From the NCBI GenBank assembly GCA_006176705.1, contig QRFJ01005032.1:124001-188000 (forward strand): 64,000 nt of DNA, given 5' to 3'. This document shows positions 33,450-45,459 of this stretch, piece after piece. Position numbers and translations under genes: made by a program. Under the pieces are notes generated by a model, which did not search any database, was not told the DNA's origin, and was given only the letters and a program-made list of their open reading frames with translations. The stretch's first letter is position 1. Each line of letters opens with the position of its first letter. This DNA is from Cocos nucifera (taxonomy: Eukaryota; Streptophyta; Magnoliopsida; Arecales; Arecaceae).

Positions 33450-34387
33450 TATTGCCATCCACAACGTTCCAGGCATCTTCTAGCTCTGATATCAAATTAT
33501 AGACCCATGATATCGCTCGAATGCCAATCATCCTTGACATCATAAGCACTGATATCATATTGCGGAAGCTTCTGATCTTTAGCATGGATCTAAAGGAATC
33601 TATGACATTCTCTATGGGCAGCATACCACCGATCCTCCACCTAGATCTATGATGGGGCACCTCCCTCCTTGGGCTTGAGGAAGACACCCCCCTTCTCTAG
33701 GCCTTCTTCAAAAATCCTAGGGCAGCAACTCTAGAGAGAAGAGAAGAAGAGAGTTGAGGAAGAAAAGGTCTATATTTCATAGCATTCACAACATTATGAA
33801 ACCCTAATACAACCTATGTATTTATACATAGCCATTAGGCCCGACCAAAAAATTCTTCGGCTAACCCAATACATGAAAGCACTCACCGAGCCCATGTACA
33901 TCCATGTCTCCCATGCTCTCATCCTCTGGATCTATATCTGACCCATACATGAATTAGCCCTCTTAAGATCTCTCAAACCAGACCTTAAGACCCCTAGGAT
34001 CAACCCAGACCCTAGCCCAAAATAGACCCTCGCGTAACTCTGCCCATGCACTAAGTTGGCTTAGTCTCAGCACGGATCCAACCAAGTTCCACTAGATCGA
34101 CTCAATCTAAAATTGAGCCAGCCCAGTCCTGTGCCGTGCTAGCAGTTTCGAACGCATAGCTCTCTGTTTTGCCTATGCTCTGAGACTTAGCCAATCCAGT
34201 TTTGGACTAAACTGACTAACCTGCAGAAAATCTTCTTTCTGTAGTCTTGATTTTTCGACTTTAGTTTCTTACTTCACCTTATGTCTTAGGTCTCCAAAGG
34301 ACCAACCAAACCCTTTGAATCTCTGGAGCCAACACCCTGACTCCTTCCATGGCCTCCCAAGGCTTAGGAGCATCACAAATTCTCACA
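33450..34387 (-). repeat. 3' LTR of the LARD-like element
   Basis: Shares its whole length with 35996-36931, including AGACCCATGATATCGCTCG and a TATA box (TATAAATA on the minus strand, 33820-33827). Confidence 0.85.
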
Positions 34388-34400
34388 ATCTCCACCTTGG
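34388..34400 (-). promoter_or_regulatory. Polypurine tract of the LARD-like element
   Basis: Reads CCAAGGTGGAGAT on the minus strand, directly before the LTR start TGTGAGAATTTG. Confidence 0.75.
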
Positions 34401-35982
34401 TGCCCCAAGTCTTGGCAAACCCCTTGGCAATGACCTCCTGCATGATTCAGCTGTCACTACGCACTCGATAGCCCCTATGCAAACATCACCTTCGCCAATC
34501 CTCTTCAGCTATTATGCACCTTTGAGATCTTTGTGATGACCACCTCCACCGCTGAAGACCTGTGCTTGCTTCTTGGCACCACTCTAAAATTGTAGGATCC
34601 CTTCTGCTTAGCAACTGCATCATTTTCTCTAAACTTTTCTAGAGAACCTACAATATTTCTATACTAGGACATGCTGTACCACCTAACACAATCTCCTCAA
34701 AGCTACGCCTGTCCACCTGGACATGTCGCTCTACCTAGAATTGTGCATCACCAGTGCTCTGAACTCATGCCAAATTTTTTTTCCAATTATGAAGCCACCA
34801 CTATGGAGCTCCTCCTATATCTGAAGTCCACCTGATGCCACAGAAGCCGACTCTATCATCGAGTCCCTCAAGGCCAACCACTCAATGCTGCACTGCTGAG
34901 CCTATCGCTGCACCTCGAATACCATCGCTATCCCTTTGAATTCTCTGTACTCCATGGCCCTCTTCGAAGCCATTTTGGATAGCTCCGTAACCCGTGGGCA
35001 CCTTTGAAACTCAAGAGCTCATCCAACTCTTCTAAAATGAATGACTAAATCCTAAAAAATTCTACCTTAGTCCTTCTCTTCTGCCCCTACATCAGCCATC
35101 ACTTCAGTTGCGCCTGAAGAACCATCCTCCACTTGAACCACAACTCTTTCTAATGCTCCTATAGAAGAAATCTGATCCATAATACTCCAGACTGCTAGAG
35201 ACCTCCTGGCGCTCCCTGAGACTCCCTGGCTCTCCCTAAGACTTACACCCAGTCTCCTTGAGATACCACTGACACTGTCTGCTAGGATACACTCCTCGAC
35301 TGCTGCACCACCGAGCCTATCTCAACCCCGTGCCTCTAGGGAAGCGCTCCTACAGCACTCCAAGGCTCCCTGATTTGACTTTACGCCACTCTACAGTCGC
35401 CCAACCCTAACTTACTGGACCTCCATGGATTATCCATCTCCATCACTCCCAAGGCTTCACAAATCCATGCTTTGGTCGAACCGCTGAATACATCTCCGAC
35501 TACCTTCCTACCTTCTAGACATCGAAGGACGTATAGTCTCTTCTTCAGCCTTTCTTCAATTTTTACCCCTTGGGAAACCTCTCTTCAATAGTCCTACACT
35601 ACCCATCTTTCTAGAGAATCTTGATGCTCTCTGCTGAGATACCTTCCTCCACTACTGTATCGCTAAGCCTCTCTCAACCCTGCATCTTCAGGAAAGTGCT
35701 ACTGCAGCACTCCAGCGCTTCCTATCTATTACATAACCGTCATACACCCTGACCTTTCCACCAAGATCGATCAGCAAATCATGCACCAAATCCTTCCACC
35801 TCGAAAAAATCCCTTTTCATTTATCCTCTCAACCTCCAACTTCAATTTGCTGCTCCCGGTTGGCCAGACCACAGCAATAACAAGATAGATTTGAGACATA
35901 TCGTGGAATTCTTGTATAGATTTTTGATTTTATCTTGTACGACTTCTTCTTTCCTTTCATGCACCATCAGGCTCTAAAACTT
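34401..35982 (-). mobile_element. Non-coding interior of the LARD-like element
   Basis: C-rich on the + strand, with repeated words such as TCTCCTTGAGAT, CACTCCA and CTGCTGAG. No domain is readable in any frame. Part of it (35440-35980) recurs at 27430-27885. Confidence 0.6.
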
Positions 35983-35995
35983 GGCTCTGATACCA
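35983..35995 (-). promoter_or_regulatory. Primer binding site of the LARD-like element
   Basis: TGGTATCAGAGCC on the minus strand, complementary to the 3' end of initiator tRNA-Met, immediately inside the right LTR. Confidence 0.85.
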
Positions 35996-36931
35996 TATTA
36001 CCATCCCCAACATTTTAGGCATCACCTAGCTCGGATACCAAATTGTAGACCCATGATATCGCTCGAATGCCAATCATTCTTGACATCACAAGCATCGATA
36101 TCATGTAGCGGAAGCTCCTAATCTTTAGCATGGATCTGAAGGAACCTATGATGTTCTCTATGGGCAGCACACCATCGATCCTCCACCTGGATCTGTGATG
36201 GAATGCCTCCCTCCTTGGGCTTGAGGGAGACGCCCCCTTCTCTAGGCCTTCTTCAAGAATCCTAGGGCGGCAACTCTAGAGAGAAGAGAAGAAGAGAGTT
36301 GAGGGAGAAAAGGTCTGTATTCCACAGCATTCATAGCATTATGAAACCCTAATACAACCTATGTATTTATACATAGCCATTAGGCCCGACCAAAAAACTC
36401 TCCGGCTAACCCAATACATGAAAGCACTCACTAAGCCCATGTGCACCCATGTCTCCCGTGCTCTCATCCTCTGGATCTAGATCCGACCCATACATGAATT
36501 AGCCCCCTTAAGACCTCTCAAATCAGGCCTTAAGACCCCTAGGATCAATCCAGACCCTTGCCTAAAATAGACCCTCATGTAACTCTACCCGTGCACTGAG
36601 CCAGCTCAATCTCAACACTGAGCTGGCTAAGTTCCACTAGGTCGACTCAGTCTGAAACTGAGCCAACCTAGTCCTATGCCATGCCAGCAATTTTGAATGC
36701 ATAGCTCTCTCTTTTGCCCGTGCTCTGAGACTTAGCCGACCCAATTTTGGACTGAGCTGGCTAATCTGTAGAAAATCTTCTTTCTGCAGTCTTGATTCTT
36801 CAGCTATGGTTTCTTGCTTCATCTTGTATCCTAGGTCTCCAAAGCACCAACCAAACCCCGAAATCTCTGAAGTCAACATCCTGACTCCTTCCGTAGTCTC
36901 CCAAGGCTTGGGAGCACTACAAATCCTCACA
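35996..36931 (-). repeat. 5' LTR of the LARD-like element
   Basis: Partner of 33450-34387; TATA box TATAAATA on the minus strand at 36364-36371. Confidence 0.85.
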
Positions 36932-38056
36932 AATACTTGCGCCAAAAATGCTCTCACACCCACTCTCCTTGGATTTTTTTCATGAAACTAATTTTCACGA
37001 TAGACGAACTTTCTTATCTATGCATATTCCACTCAGATCTCATCTAAAGTGGGTGACCAAAAAGTGAAAAAAATAAAAATGGCATGAGAGGATAAAATGC
37101 TGCAAGAAAATCTCTCTCTGACTTTTCTCACACCTAGAAACAAGTGCCCCACATATTGGTTTTTTTCCAGAAGGACTCCTCACTCCTCATGCATGCCCAT
37201 AAAAAATTGCCTGAAATGGGTGATAATAAGATGGGAAATGCATGTGAGGATGGATAAGGATGGAATTTAGAGTGGTTCCAACCATTCGTTTGAATTCAAA
37301 ATTCAAGCAAAAATCCTATCCATTCTCCAATGCCAAGATCCAGTCATAGGGTGCTCAAAATCCTTCTTAGGCATAGGAAAATCAAAAAAACTCCATAGAA
37401 AATTGGGCGATGGTCAATGGTCAACAATAGTGGATGCCAAGGAAGATGTCCAGTCAAACTGGTGTCTTAATTTTATCCAATTAGGTTTCAACCCAAACAT
37501 ATTTGTCCAAACCCAATTAGACTAGAATAAACCTAACCAATCTAGGCTTAATCCATCTCAGTTAAATCTTAATCAAATTAGAAATTAATTAAGTCCAAGA
37601 CTTGATCAAATTAGGGTTCAATCTTTCTTAGTGATTTGGTCATCTCATAACCTAATTGGGTCAAACCCAATCAAATCCAATTTAATTAGATTTAATCCAA
37701 ATCTTATTACTTAATTAAATTAATCTAATCAATAATCTAATTACTAATAATGCCAGTTCCAATCTGATGGGACTCGAGAAGGTAGAGTCCTAGTCTAATG
37801 GGACTTTCGATCATAGAGTCCTAGTCTATTGAGACTCTTGATCAGCCATCAAATCAGGTAGAAACTTTTATTATGTGTGATCCTATAGTTCAAATACTAA
37901 GTTGGTAGCATATAAATAAATTTTCTATACCAATCAATATGACCATCTATTAATAGTACTCGATGTCTGGATAGGTCGAATAGTCATAAAGCAATATCCA
38001 TGAACCTATGGCATATGGTTATTGTATAATTCATCCCCATGACCTCAATGCTCAAA
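36932..38056 (-). mobile_element. Copia family A LTR, copy 3, piece 2 (LTR middle)
   Basis: Continues the LTR after the LARD-like element. 37770-37850 shows the GGGACTC/AGTCCTAGTC repeats present in the opposite orientation at 9650-9920, and the zone 37440-37760 has the AATTAGATTTAATCC-type text of the family. The last 138 bases (37919-38056) occur again at 51893-52030 on the far side of the inserted block. Confidence 0.8.
37919..38056 (-). repeat. 138 bp flanking duplication, left copy
   Basis: Matches 51893-52030 without gaps, with about nine differences by eye (roughly 93 percent identity). It starts AATTTTCTATACCAATCAAT and ends CCTCAATGCTCAAA. Confidence 0.9.
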
Positions 38057-40385
38057 TGCGCCTTATCCAGCTGAAGAAAGCCCTTACCCAAGTTCACTCA
38101 TAGGGGGTCTTAACTAACGATTTGCCATCAAGAGTGAATTCATGAATGGTAGGCCCAACTCTTTATACTTAGCTGGAAGCAGGGCATTACTCTTAGCCGG
38201 GAGTGCACCGTTGAGGGCCAGCAGTCGACTTCCTATTCTGCCATGGGTTCAGGGCAGCAATGCAAGTCCCCTTCCTTTCGATTCTTTGGTAGGGTCTAGG
38301 AACATGGTATGCCACCCTGCCCTACTGCTTTGTTGGCATTGGCATGATGAGGTGTTGTGAAATGGTTCGATGGACTATTGGAAGATGCACAATTGCAGAG
38401 GGCATCGGGCATCTCAGGCTAACCTACTTACTTCAAGGCATCGAAAATGGCATAATATACTAAGGAGAAGTGGTACACGTGACCAACCCTTGGCTAACAA
38501 CATGAGGTGAAGAGATCACCTAAAAACCTCCTAAAGGTCAGTAAGTACTACTCCTTAGATCAATCAATATAGTAGTAGAAGAATAGTAGTCTGATTGTTT
38601 AGCATAAGCCCGTATTTCATCATCAAAAGAAACTTTTCTCCCTTCTTCCTATCCTTGCCTTAGAAAAAGCATTCTTTTCAATTCTTACTGATCAAATAAG
38701 ATGAGAGAAACTGAGTTAATGTTTAGTCTCTAACTTTTCCTTTCTTCCCGCCTAAGCCCATCCCTAATAGCTACTTCGACAGACTCAATCATGGCATACT
38801 ACTTGAAGCATTGCACCAACACCTAGGCAGGCGGAATAGATCTTTCATTGGGCTAATTGATTCCTTCTTGACATGTGAAGTAAGGGATGTTGGCTGCACT
38901 GTGAAAGAGTTGAATCAAAACCCTAGACATAACACAAAGCACAGCTCTTCCAAGCCAACTATTGGCATGCCTCTTTGAATTCCTCTTTCACCTGTGCTTG
39001 CGAACATCTATCTGCACAAGCTCGATTAGGAGATGATGTCCCTGCTTGCAATGGAGTCTCAGCTAACATACCTTAGATAGGGTGATGACTTTCTTGTTGG
39101 GATCAAAGTAGGCGAGGGAAAGGATAGCTGCTTGGCTTGCTTTAAAACCTTGTTTTTTGTGCTCTAGCCGACCTTAAGCTTGAACAAACGTAGAGTGGAG
39201 TGAACTACTGTGTGGAAAAGGAAGCATGTTATCCCTCAGCATTCTGCTTTCGATCCGGGATGATGGCACCATAGTCCAAATTGATCCTCTACATCATATT
39301 CAAAGCAAGTTGAATGCATAGGTCATTAATCATATAAAATGAAAGAAGAAAGGAAAGCTACCGCTCGAAGAAGATGGTTCCATCTTCTAGTTGCTATTGC
39401 CCCACATCTAGTCCTATCTATCTCAGTACTCTAGTTGTGTGAACCAGAAAGATCTAGTTGACTTCTTTAAGGGCTACCTCTCCCTGTTGCCTTAAGCCTG
39501 GAGATCGGGGGTGCTTAGGACCAGAGGTGCTTGTGGACCGAAGGTCGCGGCAGCTTGCTTGCTAAGGTACGAACTAGTGCTCGTAAATCCCCTTTGATGT
39601 TGTCGAAGAGCCCATTGAACGAATAGGTATATAGCAATACACTGTTCCTTTGTCAGCTGATTGAAGAGGCGTAGCTTTATCTTATTTAAAAGACCAACCA
39701 TGCAGCGAGGGACTTCTAAATCCCTCCACCATGAGCACAACCCGAGCCTTTCAATAATACTAAAAATTTTAGAGAAATAAGGGTTTAAATAATGAAACCA
39801 ATTCTTTAAGTTAGGTTAAGAAGTGAACGTGTAGACTATGTTCTATCCATGGCTCCTTTAGTCAATTACGAGTGAAATAGGTTTTCATAAAAAAGGTTTT
39901 TCATGACTCACCCTATTCTGTAATCTTTCGAAAATAGAGGGGGAGGCATCCACGATGGCCAACCATGGATAGACTGATATCCAGTGTCTAGACACTAGGG
40001 AACGATCCCGAAGTCTTCATTGGTAAACAATTTCTTGCCACCAATGATGCTTCTAGACACAAACCCAAATAACTCCAATCAAAGTTGCTCAGGCTATGCG
40101 GTGGTAGCAATACCACCCACCCTAGGAGGGGTTTTAGACCTCCTCTAGTGCCTCCTCCCATGTACGGACTCACTTTGATGTGACTTCATGTGAGCCAAAT
40201 CTATTTTCAGATGTTTGAGAAGGCGACGCCTTTTCCAAGTGGTTTATCTTAGCGTGCTAGCCACTGCTTCATTTCGTATAGCAATAATGCTTTCTCTTTC
40301 TTAGTTCTCCACCCCACGGAGAACTCTGGTTGCACGTTGGTTGGCTTTCTCTTATAGTCTATTTTCTCTTACTTGACTCAGCTTG
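38057..40385. other. Unassigned part of the insert, left of tRNA-Met
   Basis: No gene recognised. Minus-strand frames at 39492-39740 (82 codons) and 39988-40173, and a + frame at 38142-38360, have no family I know. The text is of mixed composition without the AT-rich LTR words found outside the block. Confidence 0.4.
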
Positions 40386-40425
40386 ACCTACTTGACTCAG
40401 TGGTTAGAGTATTGCTTTCATACGA

Positions 40426-40458
<33 letters not shown>
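40386..40458 (+). tRNA. trnM-CAU: Plastid-type elongator tRNA-Met (CAU), decayed
   Basis: The 73 bases fold as a cloverleaf: acceptor ACCTACT/AGTAGGT, D arm ACTC/GAGT, anticodon loop TTCATAC with anticodon CAT, and T arm ATTGG/CCAAT with loop TTCAAAT. CCA is not encoded. The sequence is that of the plastid elongator tRNA-Met apart from a few changes. One of them turns the anticodon stem 3' side into GACGA and leaves a C-A mismatch, as G-to-A decay would do. Its neighbours are not those of the plastid gene. It is probably a relic that reached the nucleus through the mitochondrial genome. Confidence 0.85.
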
Positions 40459-40461
<3 letters not shown>

Positions 40462-41829
40462 TCGATCGAAACCCCCGCTTTTGCCAGCATGACAGCAAGC
40501 ACAGAGGAGTCAACTAAATGACCAAAGCATCGATTGCTTCCACTTGTTGCCTTCTTCAACTGACAGACAAGGAACCCCCCTCTTCTTCTCTTCATGTATG
40601 TGAGCTGCCAGCCCCATCCTAAATGGACGAACAGGAAGAAGCAAGCTAAAGAAAGGGGTGAGAGAGAGTATCAACTCCCCTCTTCCACAATTAGGTGAAG
40701 ACCAGGAGGGCCAAAAACCCCAATGGGAAACCTTTCACCATGCCACACGATTCTTTCGCGAAGTGCTCTCTCAGACATTTCCACTCCTGCCCCCGCAAGC
40801 AAGGAGGTTTCAAGATACCAGGTGACCAAGTTAAAGTGAACAGCCCCGAGCAAATCTTCTAGAGAGCGTACCCTTTGTTTCTACTCTTTCTCTCTTCTAA
40901 GAACAACTAACAATCTAAATATAAAAAGAAAAAGAAGAAGATTTTTATTCTATGGACCCCTTGGACCCCCGACAAATGAGGTGATGACACATGCATGCGT
41001 ACATATGAACTTCTAAAGATTGTGCTGCAGACTTTTGAAATACATTCTATGGGTGTTGGAAATTTAGTGTTTGGTGGTCATTCCTAAGAATGGTCGATGT
41101 GCATGCGTGCACATGAACTTCTAAAGAGTGGGTTCCAAACCTAGGTGGCACTATGTAACTCAATCCATTATAGGGATATTGGCAGATTATTTTTATTTTA
41201 GAATAAACTCTAAGATAGAGGAGACTTTAAGGAGATTTTATCGAGATAAGGACTTGCAAAAGTCGAGTAGTCGCAGAAGTAAGGTCTTAAACTCGCAGAA
41301 GACAAGTGAAAAGTATCTTGAGGTTTCGTCGTGGGAATTTTGCGAGAGTTTTCACCGCTTTGAAACAATAAGCTTCCAAATATCACAAAAATTCCACATG
41401 GTTTTTCTCTAAAAACTCAGAAGGCACCAGGACCCCCAACTAACCCCCTAACGCCCCCCAACCCCTATGCCAAAGCAGTTGAGTGCAAGGAGGTCAGAGC
41501 AGAGGAGCTTCCCAGGTAGCAAGCTAGTTAGGAGAGAAGTAACCTTTGGGAGGAAAGCACGATAGGAGGCATGTCTCAGGCCTAGGTGACAGCGGAGAAC
41601 TTTAGAGGTAGGCTAGAAAGGAAGGAAAAGAGAAAGGCTAGGAGCGATATAGGCTAAAGACGGAAGTCAATTCGTCTTTTGTCCGTATTGTGATCCCATG
41701 CCAGGATGAAGAAATCCAAGGATTTATAGTCATGCTCATGGAAGTATTGACTGGTTTAACGCTCATACCAATACGGCAGAGCATTTGAACATTTTCTTAA
41801 CTATTGAAAAAGCTCTTGATTGATTTTTT
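40459..41829. other. Unassigned part of the insert, right of tRNA-Met
   Basis: A diverged repeat of about 35 bases (CATGCGT...CATATGAACTTCTAAAG and CATGCGTGCACATGAACTTC) occurs at 40992 and 41101. The frame 41128-41412 is unidentified. Nothing else recognised. Confidence 0.4.
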
Positions 41830-43450
41830 CGGTTTTTAGGAAGGCCTTGCCTTCTTAGAGAGATATAGCCACCATAGACTAGCTCGTCCGTAGGGCTATG
41901 ATCAGGCCAGGATTTGCCATGCGGTCTAGAGATCTAGTTGACGCTTGGAAGGAGTACACTGATATCCTTGAGAGAGAGAACGTGGCCATCCCAACCTATA
42001 GCAGGGAGGGAGTTTTGATACTTCCTACCATAGTTGAGTGGGCCAGAAGCTAGAAAGATAGATCAGTTCATTTGCAATAGATCTTGGAAGAAAAGCAACT
42101 GAAAGAAGGTTGAATGATAGATGAGGAGAATGGTTTTTTCCAGATGACGAAGTATTCGTCAACGATAGGGCTTCGTGCCTGAGAACAAAAGGCAGAGAAA
42201 AAAAGGCTTACAGGGGATTTCCAATAAGAAAAGGAAGAAGACCCCCATAGCACTCAAAGGAGAGGGGCTCTTCCTCAGAATGATGATGTGTGAGTTGCTT
42301 TTGTGAGGGGAAAAAATAGGGATGAAGAAAGTTGGCCAAGGTCATAAGGTAAGGCCAAAGGGATTGGTGCATCTTTTTCTAGAGGTGGTCAGGCAGTTTT
42401 GGCACCAAAAAGATTGCCTTCACCTAGAAAAAATCTAGAAGAAGGTAATCTAGAAGAAGATCCGGACTCAGACCAAATGGACAGAGTTCTCTTAAGATCT
42501 ATTTTCGGTCAGAGTGTGGATAAAGGAAAAAGGAAAGCCACTACTACCATTACTAGTCCTCAAGCGAAGAAGAAGAGCATGACAAAGAGATAGAGATAGA
42601 AAGGGTGGAAGATATTTTTGATGTTGGGGGAGACTTTCTAGCCTTACTCAAATAGGAGGTATGCCAAAGAAAAAGAAGGGAGATAGCTTGGAATACAACT
42701 GAGGGTCAAACTCCAGTTGGCTCTCCAAGATCGATGGATTAGCATGAGATTGTCAGGAATGAAACTTCCAATGCTCCTGATGCCTCTAGTTTTGCTCAAC
42801 CCTCTCGGGCTCTCGTTGCTAAATTTGATGAAGCAGGTCCCTGGAGAAGAGGTCATAAAATCGGTATTCAAATCAGGTCTAGCTCAGCAAAGGAGAAGGT
42901 ACCTCAAAGTTTGAATTTCAAAAAATGATTCTTAGTTTTAAACTAATGATTGTCTTAGAATATGATTTTTTGACAGGAGTAGACTCGATAGTAGAAGACT
43001 CATCTAAAAGAAAGGAGACACAGGTTGTATGTAGGAGGATCATCTACTGCAGATGAAGCAGAACCCTCCAACGAAGAGAACACAATTCCTTCATCAATCA
43101 CAAATGTTCCTGATGAAGTGTTAGGTGGTATGAGTCAATCGTTCTATTTTTCATCTTCATATAGAGACTTAGAATGAATTGAGTTATCTTTGTATGACTT
43201 AGACTAATTTAAGATACATGTTATTAAAGGTGATGTCAGCCATGTGGAAACTGAACCAAGGTCAGGATTGGATGTCCCTACTGGTGACAAGAACATCCTG
43301 GAGTCCTTCCAAGTTCTTTTCTGGTGTGCGGGATGAAGAACAAGCCCAGGCTCAAGCAAAAAATAAGGTAGAAAGAGATAACCCAAATGAAGGAGCTTCG
43401 TCAGATGAAGACGGTGATGCGCCTTTGTTCCACACAGGCTCAAATGTATA
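41830..43450 (+). pseudogene. Possible retroelement coding remnant inside the insert
   Basis: With stops ignored, one frame reads a run of connected protein-like text: RPGFAMRSRDLVDAWKEYTD, then VAIPTYSREGVLILPTIVEW, then a basic and acidic linker in 42399-42593 (KGKRKATTTITSPQAKKK). It resembles the N-terminal part of plant retroelement or mobile-domain proteins, but I cannot name the family. Further open pieces (42717-42914 and 43218-43451) may belong to the same decayed gene. Confidence is low. Confidence 0.35.
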
Positions 43451-44593
43451 AGTTATTCACATGTCACCACATTCAAAATACCGTTCGCATCCCATCACAA
43501 ATACTTTGTAAAAAAAGATATGAACTGTTCACATTCACCAAAAAAATGACTTAAGCACATTAATTTGTGCTTGACGACACTCTTCTGCTAGCTAATTTAA
43601 CGAAGCCTTTTCCTCTTTTTCATCTTAGTAATCATCTTCTTCTGATTCTCTAAGACATTCAAACGAGTCTAGATGGTAAACATCTCCTCTTTGGCTCTCT
43701 GAATACCTTCGTCAACCCTATGAAGCTCTCCCTCAACATCATGAAGTTTTTTTTATGTAGGTGAAAGTAGGGGATCCATTACTCCTCCCATCTTTTTCGG
43801 CAAATGCTATGTTCAACTATGCCCACCCACCTCAACAAGCCTAGAACTCCAGTCAATAAATGAATGAAGGGATGAACCGGATTCAAATACAAGAGAAGAT
43901 GTTTGAAACCTCCTGCCATAAGAAAGGGGGGCTCTTACTACAGATCTCCCTCTCTCCCTACTTTTGATGCCTTGCTATTCTCTCAGAAAAACTCCTGAAG
44001 TTACGTCTTTTAGTACTGGGGCTCAAGTCAAGTAGTTGAGATAAGTTGTTTGCTCTTTGTCAGGTGCCATTAGTTAAGTTCCTTTTGTCCTATAGGTTCG
44101 CTCTAAAGGTTAGTGGTTCAAGTCAATAAGCAAGGAGGCCCTTCTCTAATAGGGGGCAGAGAAGAGTAACTTGCGATAGTTTTGGGAAGAGAGTAGGCAG
44201 TTCAGAGAAAGATTCCCCTTTTCGTACACTCGGTAGGTCAGTTCGGTACTAGTGGATCAAGAAGATAGGCTAGGTTAGCTGCAGCTTCCAGTACCAGAAT
44301 GAAATGGGTTTGGAGATTAGAGAGAGGAAATAGGCTTTAGAGAAAAATAGTAGGGAAAGCAGCTAAGATAGAGAGAGCAGTTCTCCCTTAAAGTCCTATA
44401 TGGATTTCGAGTCAAGCGGCTTAGATCCCCTGATCAAGTAATGGGGTTTGTTTTTCTCTCATTCACGTTGATAGACCGGGTTTAGTTCAAGCTGCTGCGA
44501 AAGAATTCATCGAAGGGGTGGAGCGAGCTTACCTTTTAGAGAAAAGGAAAAGGGCTTTTTTTATAGAGAGATAGAGATTAAGCGGTACCTAAT
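43451..44593. other. Unassigned part of the insert
   Basis: No gene or repeat recognised; purine-rich around 44150-44400. Confidence 0.4.
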
Positions 44594-45010
44594 GAACCCA
44601 CCAGTACTGATCCCATCAACATCGGGAAGGCCCCTGTTGTTATATTTATCAATGGCCGATACGTCGATGGGATGCGTATTAGGACAGCATGATGATACGA
44701 CCTTAGAATAAAAGTTAGCCTTAAAGAGCGGGCTTTTTATTATCTAAGTAAGACTCTCCTCTTACCACTTACAACATAGGGGGCTATGAGTCTAGATACT
44801 CTTCACTTGAAAAGGTGTGCCTTGCACTTGTCTAGGCCATGCAGAGACTTAGACACTACATGTTAGCCTACCAAGTCTAGCTTTTGTCCAGGATGGCCCC
44901 ATTGAAGTATCTATTCAAGAAGCCAGCACTATCAGAAAGGACTGCTCGATGGTAGCTGTTGTTATTAGAGTTCAACATCACTTTGTCATGCAAAAATCCA
45001 TCAAGGGTCG
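44594..45010 (+). pseudogene. Ty3/gypsy reverse transcriptase-RNase H fragment inside the insert
   Basis: Reads NPPVLIPSTSGRPLLLYLSM and ADTSMGCVLGQHDD, then after shifts YLSKTLLL, SRYSSLEKVCLALV, AMQRLRHYMLAYQV, LLSRMAPLKYLFKKPALSER and TARW...LLLLEF. This is the RNase H part of a gypsy pol with its usual order. Stops and two frameshifts make it inactive. It is only about 400 bases, cut on both sides. Confidence 0.8.
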
Positions 45011-45459
45011 AGCCCCTTAATTATTATTAGTAAGATAGGGCCATCTTGCAGAACATCCATTACCAGATTACGAGCTTTTAGTAAGGCATTGTTAAACCCT
45101 AATGAGCAGATCCTGTGCATCGAAGCAGAAGAAGAAGAGAACTTGTTGAGAATGGAAAATACAAAAGAAAACCACCTTAAGAGAAAACCCCTCTTTAGTG
45201 GACCATAACTCTCATCTCCAAACCCCTTTTTCTCTCTAAAGATTTTTGCTGAGGAGTTCCCGATAATACCCTCATCAAGTTCCTCGGAGGCTTTTACCTC
45301 GGTTATCTCTCCTAAAATCACTCCACTTCCATCTTCAAGAAGTGTATCCAACGAATTTCTTCCTAAAATGGTATCAGTTATGGTCGCAGCAGCATCAGCT
45401 GCCTCCACATCAAACAAAGTTCCTCTACCTGCTAACAACACTATAGAGGAAGAGCTAGC

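Larger units (their letters stand above)
33450..36931 (-). mobile_element. Complete LARD-like non-coding LTR element (3482 bp)
   Basis: Two LTRs of 938 and 936 bp (33450-34387 and 35996-36931) align throughout by eye. On the minus strand they start TGTGAG and end GGCAATA/GGTAATA. A primer site complementary to tRNA-Met lies at 35983-35995, next to the right LTR, and a polypurine tract lies at 34388-34400, next to the left one; both fit a minus-strand element. Flanks AATCC (33445-33449) and AATAC (36932-36936) look like a decayed 5 bp target duplication. The 1.6 kb interior has no Gag or Pol, so its movement would depend on another element. Confidence 0.85.

Noticed and set aside
44100..44150. 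Possible second tRNA near GTGGTTCAAGTCAAT
   Set aside because: It resembles a T arm only; no matching acceptor stem or anticodon arm could be drawn upstream.
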